Origin: Eustoma russellianum
Lineage: Eukaryota; Streptophyta; Magnoliopsida; Gentianales; Gentianaceae
Direction of reading: 5' to 3'
NCBI GenBank assembly: GCA_036186865.1
Contig: AP025055.1
Span: 22,223,848 to 22,287,847 of the forward strand
Length of the DNA stretch: 64,000 bases
Positions 23,760-33,864 of the stretch are shown one piece after another (the first letter of the stretch is position 1; each line of letters begins with the position of its first letter). The notes beneath the pieces are model-generated. The model had not been told where the DNA came from. It did no database searches and saw only the letters and a list, made by a program, of their open reading frames with translations. The translations under genes were made by a program, and so were the position numbers.

Positions 23760-26700
23760 TGTTGTACCCAAACCGTACTGTACTTGGAACTATGATGAAG
23801 TGGCATAATGGAATGTTAGATCTTCGAGTACATTTTATTAAGTTATATTATTGCTTCTTTAATTAAATCCCCTTAAATTAGATACTATATAATTAAGGTG
23901 GTGAGCGTTATGAAGCATATGAAACGACCAGTTCGCCCCTCCAAGATGATGGAGTTTCGGCCACAAGGCCTTAGAGGACCTTAGAGCACATTCCTTTTTA
24001 TAAAAGGCTAACTTAAATGGCCCTCTTAAAAGCAAGACTAAAGCCTACACAATAAATTAGATATTGTAAGTGATAGTATAATTATATAAGTATGTATAAA
24101 TAAATGAATGAAGTGACAAAATTAACCTTCCAAAATCCCAAGAAATTTGGCCACTATGAGGGATCTAGAAGACTCCATGGTCTTCCTTTTTGCAAAAATC
24201 GGCCACACAAGGGGGGATTCTAGAACCCTCCTTAAATTTTTAATATTCCATTTATTGAGTATATTAGTCTTGGAAAATAATAAAACAACAAAGAAATGAG
24301 AAAAGAATGGTCATAAAAGGGGGTTCAGGACACAAAGGATTCTTCACGGGTCTCCATGCACACATGGGAATCTACTTGTCCCCTTTGTCTCCCCAAGCCG
24401 CCGGCCACCTCTCTTTTTCGTCCATGAAGATTTCTTTAAGTTCATCCATGGAGCTCCATCTTCACCTCCAACTCCCAACACTTTCAAGGTTCATTCCAAG
24501 ACAAGAACTAAAAGCCTCTTGCACACCTAAACTCTTCAAACTTTCGGCCATACTTGAGCCTAGGAGTATCAAGACCATCTTCATCCTCTAGCTTTGGAGA
24601 TTCATCTAGGTAAGTTGCATGCTAGACTTTCCAAGTGAATTCCACATTTCAAATTATAAAACTCACATTGTATCTCTTGTTCCATGCAAAAACCGTGACT
24701 CCAAGAGTGGTCATTAGAGGAAAAATTCTTCAAGCTACTAAGAGAGACTAACTTCTTGGTGGGTTGGATTCATCTTATCCTCCCTTAAAGCTTCACCTTG
24801 GTAAGACAATCTATTCTCAAACTAAGCCCTATTATATGTTTAAATAGTGACTAACATCTATCTCCACTCCTCCTCCAAAACCGTGTATAATAGGGAGAGG
24901 TTGGAGGAAACTTCACTCTATTTCAAACAAGACTCAAGCTAAAAGGAAATTTTAAGATCCAAGAAGGCAAGTACACTATAAATGCTCGACTTATGTGTGA
25001 AAGTATATGCTTGAATGTCTAGCTATTATTAAGATTTAATCCTAGTTAGAAAGTATTAAGCTTGAAGCATGAAAGCTTAGTGTTCCTTAAGAAAGGTGAC
25101 TTGCATGTGTGAAATTCCCCCCCAAAGATGAGTTCTTTGCCTCCTTTGAATATGAATATGTTGCATGTCTAAGTTAAATGTGGTAAAAATTCTCTTTATT
25201 GCCATGTAAGGGGGATGGTTGAAGGAGGAGGTAGGGTTGAACAACATTTCGTGGGAAAGAAAATGTCTTGTGAGGTAAAAGATATATGGAAGTTGTATGT
25301 TTGAATGTATTATGTGCTCAAGCTTGAATATGATATAAGATCTAATGACCATAAATAATGGGCTGTTTTGGTTATTATTTGAAAGATGAATTATTCTTGC
25401 TAGGAATAGAATTAAAGAAGTGTACAATGCATATAGGTGTGTGCTATGTATGTGTGTTTGTAAGGCTGTTTTGACATGACTCATGTATAGTTTATCTAAG
25501 GTTTAAAGGATGTTATGAGACTTGGAATGATTATGTTGAAGTGTGTATTTATGGTCATTAAGTTATTTTTATGGAAGTAAGTCGGTTGGAAATGCTTGAA
25601 CCATAAAAGTGATGAAGTGCTGAAATTACTGGAACAGGACAGTTTTATGTGTCGTGTTATATGACCTGAAAATGAACCTTATGTACGCTCAATTTGGCTG
25701 AAGTTTGGTATGATGATAGCCGTATATGTGTATTAAGTTTGTGAGTTGGAATTTTGGTAAAAGGAATTGTGGTTTTACCTGAATATAATTTTTAGTAGGA
25801 ACTGGTCAAACAGAAATTACTGGAACTGGACAGTTGGGTGTCCTAAATGGGTTTTCCTGAAAAAAAACCTTAGGAGTGTGAAAATGAGCTAATTCTTGGT
25901 ATGATGTTAGTTGTAGAAAATTCGAGAGTTGGAATTTTGGTAAAAGGAATTGTGGTTTGACCTGAATGTATTTGTTTATGAGAACTGGCCATACAAGAGT
26001 TACTGGAACTGGATAGTTTTGAGTAGCAAGTTGTTTGGCCCGAAAACGAACCTTAGGAATGCGCAAGTGAGCTGATTTTTGGTATGATGATAGCTTGATG
26101 TGTGTAGTAAATTGGTGAGTTGTAATTTTGGTAAAAGGACCTGTGGTTTGGTCACAATGTAATGTTTGGTAAAACTAGTCGTTCCAGATTAGGCATGTAC
26201 CTAGACTTAGAAGAATAATTTGATGACTCCACTAAACTTATTAGATTCCCTTGGAATTTTTATGGTAATTACCTAAGTCATAGATGTACATGTTCATGTA
26301 AAGAAACCAGCTTGAAACCACCATTTCTATGGTTAACAACTGAGCTGAAGTTAGTAGTACAAATCAGGAAAACAGGACAGTTTAATGACATAAGTTATAA
26401 GGCTTTGATTTTGCTAATTTCGGCTTGAATGTGATGTTTGGCCACATGAATATTGTTCCTTGGTATGTTAGCTATGTTTTCCAGGTGATGACCCAAATTG
26501 AATAAGGTTTTATGATCCAAACATTGTTTTATGACGAGTATGATTTGAAAGAAAGAATGAAAGAAAAAGATGTTCATGGCATCATTTTGCTCTACATTGC
26601 ATATTCATACGCATCGCATATGGTCAGGAGCATGATGTTGAGTCTATTTTCATTAAGCTATGGTCTTATTCCCTTCATGACTAAGTTATGACTTTATTGC

Positions 26701-27360
26701 CTTGGCGGCTATTGACTGAAGGGGGTGAAATGCTAGTCGAATACTAGATGTTCTATTACTTACGTTATGATCTCATTATCTTAAGATACCTAAGTTACGA
26801 TCTTATTACTGTTGTTACATAAGTTATGATTTTATTATCTTTGTGGCTTCTGAGTTGAAAGACAGGTATGATGGAAAGAGGTCCAAATTTTGTGGGTTTG
26901 GTTCTTGTGTATACTTTCCATTTAATTCATGAGTGTTTATGGTATACTTGCTGGTGACTTTGTCACTCACCCCTTATTTTTCCTCCCAGAGCCTGCAGGA
27001 AATAGGGGTGGATTGATGATGGGCCTAGGGGTCCCTATCCATAGACATGCGAGAGAAGGACAGCTTAAGGACTTTGTTATGATGGTTATGTTTGATGGAC
27101 TTATGACGGAACTTTAAATTCGGATTTCTCTTTATATTTTGTGGACATGGATGTGAACGCTGTGATGGATATTCGACATGTTTTATTTAAAATTTTTTAT
27201 TCTTCCATAATTTTTTTGCTTACCTGTTGACGTGTAAGCAGAAAAAGTCCATACAATTCGTTATGGACTACGATATGATGTGGATTAACGCCTGGTACTC
27301 TCCGTAGTGAAGTACGGCAGGCGCACCGTATCCGGCTAGGCCGGGGTGCGGGGCGCTACA
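23760..27360 (+). repeat. Gypsy F 5' LTR
   Basis: Starts TGTTGTACCC and ends GGGGCGCTACA. It aligns with the 3' LTR pieces but lacks about 735 bp near 26523 that are present in the 3' copy (about 35644-36378). The open frames here (for example around 24307-24591) are not conserved as proteins. Candidate TATA sequence TATGTATAAATAAATG lies near 24091. Confidence 0.88.
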
Positions 27361-27660
27361 TGTTGTGTCAGAGCCGAGGCTCTAGATTCGGGCAGAATAT
27401 AGAATTAAGTTATGATCTTAGAAATCTATGTTTGATCTTAGATGTAAGTCATGATCGTAGAAGAGCGGTGACCTTAGGCTAGGATTAGGGCCTTGATCTA
27501 ATGGCGAAACCCTATTCAACGAAATTTTAAGGACCCTAGAGTTTGACCCAAGTATCATCTTCTCGAATATTCGTTTAAGTTTACCGAGTTATGAATGTAT
27601 TTTCTGTCCCTTATCTGGATATTTCAGCTTTGAATAAAATTTTGACACTCCGTAGTGCGG
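27361..27660 (+). other. Gypsy F leader with a decayed PBS
   Basis: The first bases TGTTGTGTCAGAGC look like a mutated form of TGGTATCAGAGC. The remainder is non-coding leader. Confidence 0.6.
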
Positions 27661-28315
27661 ATGGCATCGCGGTCCGATAAACAGACATTATCACTGTCAC
27701 CTCCAGGAAGCAGCAGGCTTTATTATCGACAGTTAGTAAGAGCACGTATTCCGAGGTTTGGCAGGGGAATCTAGTTTAGAGAAGGCAGAAAAATGATTAA
27801 ATAAAGTTGAAGATAACTTCATGCTGATACAGGTGCCTGATAGGATAAGGACAAAGTTTCTAGAAAGGTTTTGTGAGTTCTTCCTCTCTCAGGACTCAAT
27901 CACGAGGAGGGTTGAGGAATTTGACTCATTAAGACAAGGGCCAGGCATCACTGTCTCAGAGTACGCTCGTCGGTTCGGTAATGTGGGTCGATATGTTCCT
28001 TTGATCTTGGAGGATGAAAAGTATAAAGTGACCAGATCTGTGCGCGGGTTAGACCTCCAGATCAAGATTCGGCTAGTCAAGGCGTATTCAAGAACTTTTA
28101 ACGAATTATTGGAGGACTGCTACAGAGCAAAACGCGATAGTAAGAAAACGGAAGGACGAAATGAACGACTTAACGAGCGTATTAAGAAACGAAGTAGGAG
28201 ATGGGAGCCGTATCCGCATAAGGCTAACAAAGGAACAACCAAAGTTCGCCCAATTGCACAAGTTAAATGTGAAGTACCTATGTTCTACTCCCTATTAACC
28301 AAGTATAAGTGATTA
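27661..28315 (+). pseudogene. Gypsy F gag fragment
   Basis: An ATG at 27661 begins MASRSDKQTLSLSPPGSSR and runs to a TAG. A second open frame (27821-28312) matches the retrotransposon gag domain: FLERFCEFF, then VEEFDSLRQGPGITVSEYAR and a VRGLDLQIK block, which is the usual helix-GL-helix pattern. The basic tail (ERIKKRSRRWEPYPHK) follows but no zinc knuckle is present. Gag would form the particle. The frame is broken between the two pieces and pol is not continuous, so this is a remnant. Confidence 0.75.
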
Positions 28316-28695
28316 TGATATTTTTTTTTAAGTTATGATGAGTAGACCATAAGTAAGTAAGTGAGGTTATTAGTGGTAGTATGACTGAGTATAACACCAT
28401 GTTTGGGACTCGAGGTCTTCGTCATGAAGCATCACCATTAGCACATGTACATGTTTTGTTGTACATGTACTATATGGGGAATCGATCGGCATATCGTGTG
28501 CTATTATTCTTATCAAGAGTGCTATAGCCATATTTGAAAATGTTATGACATCATGATATGAAAGCGCCATATTAGGCAAGCTATGAAAAGCAAGTGATGA
28601 TGTTTTATGCGATCAGGCCACCTTAGGATGATGATTAAGAATTCCCTAAGTCTATGAAGACACCTCACAGAAGGGCGCCTGCTGAACTGAAAGAA
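28316..28695 (+). other. Unassigned internal sequence of gypsy F
   Basis: Between the gag and RT fragments. I see no similarity to D at this position and no credible open frame; D has the zinc knuckles and protease here. Confidence 0.5.
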
Positions 28696-28701
28696 AACTA
28701 A

Positions 28702-28905
28702 AGGAACAATTGCGTGAGCTTTTAATGAAGAAACTTATCCGCCCCAATGTTTCGCCCTGGGGTGCTTCCATGTTATTCGTAAAGAAGAACGATGGAGGCT
28801 TGCGTCTTCGCGTAGATCATAGAGAACTCAACAGGATCACCATAAGGAATAAGTACCCTCTGTCTAGGATCAATGATCTATTTAACCAGCTTCGCATAAG
28901 CAATT
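28702..28905 (+). pseudogene. Gypsy F reverse transcriptase fragment
   Basis: Reads ELLMKKLIRPNVSPWGAS then VDHRELNRITIRNKYPLSRI and NDLFNQLR, the N-terminal palm/fingers part of a Ty3/gypsy RT, close to D's VDYRELNKITIKNKYPLPRI. It ends after about 65 residues, before the catalytic Asp motif, so the enzyme is lost. Confidence 0.88.
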
Positions 28906-29700
28906 GACAAGTGGTGTGTTGTTCGGAAGTCAGGTAATTTGCTTAGTTAACCTGTATGTTGGTATTTCTTAAGGAGGAATTCATAGAAATGTTGTATGAT
29001 GATGAAGCGTCACGGGACTGTTTTGGAGAGATCTAAAACAATGTCCATTTGAGAGGCGGAATGGGGGATCCCATAAGATATAATGTTTGGATCGAGAATT
29101 TATAAGTTGAGAATACCTAACACACTCCAGCAGTGATATTATGATTTGGTGTATTCTTATTTCATATGCATAGCATGATGTTTTAAATGTTTTATGAACA
29201 AGCAAATAGTGATACGTGCACGATTTCAAGTATCAAAAGAGAAAACAAGGATTTATGATGAATAAGAAACATTTGAAATGTCATAAGTAGGACATAAGTT
29301 TCAAAGGAGAAACCATAATGATTGTGAAAGTAAAGTTATTACGTAGTAAGTCGATCAACAAGACGGATGAATACGGCAAATACCTTATGAAGAGCTTGGT
29401 ATGTGTACTTTATGGGAATTATTCCGGATGTCGTTGGATGCTGTTTCATACGTAAGATGATCGTTACATGTTTACAGAAAGGATATTTACACAAAAGATC
29501 TAATGATCCACATCCCAGAGTTAATGATCTCTGTCAGGTTTTGCATGTTTTATGAAAAGGAAATCTTAAGAATTTCATGATCATGCTTCATGCATTATTA
29601 CTAACCCAGAGTGGATACCATTAACAGTACGTAGTATCAAGATTGAAAGTGCTTAAGATATGAGATGGATTACGGTAACGCCTCTAGAAAATTAAGAATA
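28906..29700 (+). other. Unassigned internal sequence of gypsy F
   Basis: About 0.8 kb between the RT and integrase fragments with no recognisable RT core, RNase H or other protein. It may be filler from another repeat or sequence decayed beyond recognition. Confidence 0.5.
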
Positions 29701-29718
29701 AGTGACCTCTAAGATGAG

Positions 29719-30150
29719 TTGAACGAAGCAGTTATGAGGGAACTAGATAGACACTTTATTCTGTCTTATTTACCTAAAGGCAAGAAAGGAGCATCAAAGA
29801 CATGCAAGATTGTTGCAACCCCTTTAAGTTTCGAGTGGAAGTGGGACCACGTCACTATGGATTTTATGACTGACCTGGCAAGGACAAAGGATGGACATGA
29901 TGCTATATGGGTTGTAGTCGATCGTCTGATGGAATCCGTCCATTTCATGGCTCTTACGAAGCGCTGTATGGAAGCAAGTGTCGATCTTCCCTTTATTGGG
30001 ATGAAATTGGAGATAAAAGTTTTTACAGGACCTGAATTAGTGGACCAAACTCGAGAAAAGGCTCTGAGGAAACGATCTATCCCTATAATTAAGGTGCAAT
30101 GGAAGCACCACTCTGCTGATAAAGCTACTTGGAGACTGAAGAAAACATGA
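29719..30150 (+). pseudogene. Gypsy F integrase core plus chromodomain-like tail, deleted
   Basis: WKWDHVTMDFMTDLARTKDG supplies the first catalytic Asp region of a gypsy integrase. The frame then passes through a stretch where another frame resembles the integrase C-terminal part, resumes with GPELVDQTREKA, and ends with IPIIKVQWKHHSADKATW, the chromodomain-like tail shared with D. The middle of the integrase core, with the second Asp and the Glu, is missing. Non-functional. Confidence 0.83.
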
Positions 30151-30209
30151 GGAAATTGTACTCATATCCTTTGATTAGTACCCTTATGTTTCGAGGAAGA
30201 AACTTATGA

Positions 30210-30221
30210 TAGGGGGGAGGA
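30210..30221 (+). other. Polypurine tract of gypsy F
   Basis: TAGGGGGGAGGA directly precedes the 3' LTR start at 30222. Confidence 0.82.
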
Positions 30222-31212
30222 TGTTGTACCCAACCGTACTGTACTTGGAACTATGATGAAGTGGCGTAATGGAATGTTAGATCTCCCGAGTATATTTTAT
30301 TAAGTGATATTATTGATTCTTTAATTAAATCCTCTTAAAGTAGATACTATATAATTAATGAGGTGAGCGTTATGAAGCTTATGAAATGACCAATTCGCCC
30401 CTCCAAGATGATGGAGTTTCAGCCACAAGGCCTTAGAGGACCTTAGAGTACTTTCCTTTTTTATAAAAAGGCTAACTTAAATGGCCCTCTTAAAAGCAAG
30501 ACTAAAGCCTACACAATAAATTAGATATTGTAAGTGATAGTATAATTATATTAGTATGTATAAATAAATGAGTGAAGTGACAAAAATAACCTCCCAAAGC
30601 CTGAAGAAATTCGGCCACTATGAGGGATCTAGAAGACTCCATGGTCTTCCTTTTTGCAAAAATCGGCCACACAAGGGGGCTTCTAGAACCCTCCTTAAAT
30701 TTTAAATATTCCATTTATTGAGTATATTAGTCTTGGAAAATAATAAAACAACAAAGAAATGAGAAAAGAATGTTCATAAAAGGGGGTTCAAGACACAAAG
30801 GATTCTTCACGGGTCTACATGCACACATGGGAATCTACATGTCCCCTTTGTCTCCCCAAGCTGCCGGCCACCCCTCTTTTTCATCCATGAAGATTTCTTT
30901 AAGTTCATCCATGGAGCTCCATCTTCACCTCAAACTCCCAACACTTTAAAGGTTCATACCAAGACAAGAACAAAAAGCCTCTTGCACACCTAAACTCTTC
31001 AAACTTTCGGCCATACTTGAGCCTAGGAGTATCAAGGCCATCTTCATCCTCAAGCTTTGGAGATTCATCTAGGTAAGTTGCATGCTAGACTTTCCAAGTG
31101 AATTCATTATTTCAAATGATAAAACTCACTTTTTATCTCTTGTTCCATGCAAAAACCGTGACTCCAAGAGTGGTCATTAGAGGAAAAATTCTTCAAGCTA
31201 CTAAGAGAGATT
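30222..31212 (+). repeat. Gypsy F 3' LTR, first piece
   Basis: Starts TGTTGTACCCAACC and matches 23760-24750. It is cut at 31212 by solo LTR G; AGATT (31208-31212) is the left TSD copy. Confidence 0.88.
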
Positions 31213-32059
31213 TGTTATGCCCCGCACCCTCCGTAGGGTAGTTTCGGGATAAAACAAGAATTTAATGTGATTAAGGACAATTAATAATAATGAATTTAGA
31301 ATTAAGTATGAGAATTAATTGAGAAGATTTATTATAGAATTTAGTAGCATCTAATATTAGATTTAAATATTAGAATTTTATTCCTTAAGATAAATAAGAT
31401 GATGGGATAATTTAGAAACTCAAATTTCACCCTTCCCATATCAAAACTGACAGGACGTCAGTTTCTCCCCATTTCACAGAAAAACTGACGCCCCTCCCCC
31501 TTAGACGCCATTTTTCTCCTCCAACCCCAAGGACGAACTTTCAAGGAAGCAACCCGATCTCCGCTAGTTTTTCGAATCCGTCTTCGAGTAATCAAAGGCA
31601 AGTAATCTACTTATAAGTTCCTACGTTTTGCGAAAGAAGAAGGCCTACTTTTAATATCAAAAATAGATCACCATGTAGTGATTTCTTTCTGTGAATCTAT
31701 ATGTGATTTATGTGTTTTGGTTTTGAGATTTGGCCGTGATTTGATTGAAATCATTGTTGTTGTTGTTGTTTATGTGAGATCATGTAAATCCCAAATCCCT
31801 TGAACCCTACTTTGTTGATAATGGTGGTTGAAGGGAAGGGAGAGTGAAAAGATTAGATTTTTGGGTTTGATTTGATGAATACTTTGAGTGTTAGGCTTGA
31901 ATCAGTGAATCGTATGTAAAAGGTGTTGCCTTGGGTGAATTAGGGATGAATTGATAGTGAGGAATAGGCCTGGAATGGTTTAGAAGGAAGTTGGGATCGA
32001 ATTGGTGGTTATTTCCGCAGTTTCTGCAGAAAACTGCAGAATGGAATTCTGGAAACGGG

Positions 32060-32293
32060 GACGTCGATCGATCGACGTCAGGGTATGACGTACGTCGATC
32101 GATCGACGTAAAGAGAGTGAGAGGCTGACGTGCCTCAGAAGGACGTAGATCGATCGACGTAGATTGAGTGAGAGATCGATGTGTCTCAGATGAACGTCGA
32201 TCGATCAACGTGGGTGAGTGAGAGTTCGACGTCCCTCAGATGGACGTCGATCGATCGACGTCAGGGTATGACGTACGTCGATCGATCGACGTC
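32060..32293. repeat. Array of six ~20-bp palindromes in solo LTR G
   Basis: Palindromes based on GACGTCGATCGATCGACGTC start at about 32060, 32091, 32142, 32192, 32243 and 32274. Copies 1, 2 and 5 are perfect; the others carry one to three mismatches. Spacing is 31, 51, 50, 51 and 31 bp. Unit text between them (gtgagag...cctcaga) is also repeated. Confidence 0.9.
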
Positions 32294-32776
32294 AGGGTAT
32301 GACGTCCACCTGTTTTATGGAAAGTTAATGGAAGAAAGAGGGAAGTTAGGGGATCCTTTGTGTGACCTTAGGGACTTCTTAGGACCTGATTGAGGTTAGT
32401 CTAAGTCTTGGGAATATGACTTAAGATGGTGAATCAACGGTGGAGACTTTGTAGGGTAGTTGAAACAGACTTCAACGTGAATGACCTAAGGGGTTAGGAA
32501 TGAACGTATGAGGCTCTACAGAGTTCAATAAGAGGAATGTGAGGGCTCCTACATTATCCTTTGGGTTCTAGAAAGAATATTTAAGTAATGTTGACTTGTC
32601 AGAAAGAATAGGCTCGAGTGTGTGAATGAGGTGAGTCTCGAGTGATTGATTGACATTTGAATGTGGTTTGAAGTATGTGATTGAAGGATATGATTGATAT
32701 GAGAAGTTCTACAATATTGCATCATGGCACTTGCATTTGTATAATGTTTTGATAAGAGCTGTGCTTCGGCACAGGG

Positions 32777-33056
32777 TATAAAGTTTGCGAAAGATAAGCT
32801 ATAGCTGCTTTGATCACAGGGTATAAAAGTAACGCCTGCAGTGACAGGGTATAAAAGCGTGACCTGTGGATCAATTGCAGGGTATAAAGTATATGTAATA
32901 GGGCCGTGGACCTATTAGCACGGGGTATAAAGTATATGTAATGGGGCCGTGGACCTATCAGCACGGGATATAAAGTATATGTTATGGGGCCGTGGACCTA
33001 TTAGCACGGGGTATAAAGTTATGTTGCTGTGGAATGATCACCCACAGGGTATAAAG
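32777..33056 (+). repeat. Array of eight GGGTATAAAG-type units in solo LTR G
   Basis: TATAAA begins at 32777, 32822, 32850, 32883, 32926, 32969, 33012 and 33050, mostly preceded by CAGGG or CGGGG. The middle copies lie in 43-bp tandem units containing gggccgtggacctattagca. Each unit matches a TATA-box core. Confidence 0.9.
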
Positions 33057-33864
33057 TACTGCTACGTGAAGAATAAGACAAGAAGGGTTTTCTTTGAAAG
33101 TTTGTGAAAAGATATGCATGACATGGGTTATGAAAAGTCATTTGTTTATGTTTGGTGGTCAGGGCATGAGTTGTAGAAAGTACATGCATCACATGGTACG
33201 AAGCGTAGGTATGAGTTGAAAGGAAATGCATAAGCATCTGTGATTGTGTAGTGTTATGCATATTTTGCCATGCGTCATGTGAGTCGTTACAGTACGGTTG
33301 ACTTGAGATTGGATTGTTATTGAATTGTTAAATGCTTATTGATTATTGTCCTTTCTCTGTTACATTATAACGCTATATTCTTGGAGTTATACAAGACATG
33401 TGCCCCATCATCCCCCGGTTTAAATAATACTCATGTCTTGACATGTGTTGATCCCGTATGTCTTATAAGCGGGTTACTTGCTAGCGTTTTTCGCTAAGGG
33501 TACTACCTTTGTTTTGCAGATGATCCTAGTTACGACATGATCTTCATAGAAGACGACGGCGAGTGGGCTGAATGGGACGTTTAGAGCTCGTTTTCGGATT
33601 TGTTTTAGATATTCCTTATTACCTTAGTTTCCTTTCGAACATTGAGGATGTTGATGGCTGCGTCCATAAACAGTTTTAATTTCATACGCTTTCTTTTGAA
33701 GTACAACGTTAATGGATTTAGACTTTACTTTTCACATGTGTCCGCGCTTATTTCTCTTACGTCATTGATGATGTGTAATCGAGAAATGAGACGTCTTGTA
33801 GTCTTCTTAGTAAGCTACGACGGGTGCACCAGTTCGGATCCGCTGTCCGGGTGGGGGCGCTACA

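Larger units (their letters stand above)
31213..33864 (+). mobile_element. Solo LTR G (gypsy-type)
   Basis: Begins TGTTATGCCCCGCACC and ends GTGGGGGCGCTACA. Flanks AGATT and AGACT (33865-33869) are a 5-bp TSD with one mismatch, and F's 5' LTR shows the uninterrupted site (around 24750). No internal region, PBS, PPT or second LTR is present, so it is a solo LTR left by recombination between two LTRs. Ends resemble gypsy D and F LTRs but the body differs. It carries two regular arrays (listed separately). No gene is seen. Confidence 0.85.

Noticed and set aside
24307..24591. 94-codon open frame in the F LTR as a gene
   Set aside because: It lies in LTR sequence and is not preserved as a protein in the other LTR copy; no similarity recognised.
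25077..25484. 135-codon frame and its partner at 34243-34605
   Set aside because: Both are the same LTR position of F; they match only because LTRs are duplicates and have different ends.
32060..32293. CRISPR-like array (palindromic repeats with regular spacing)
   Set aside because: Spacers are themselves repeated and lie inside a plant LTR. There are no cas genes and the setting is eukaryotic.
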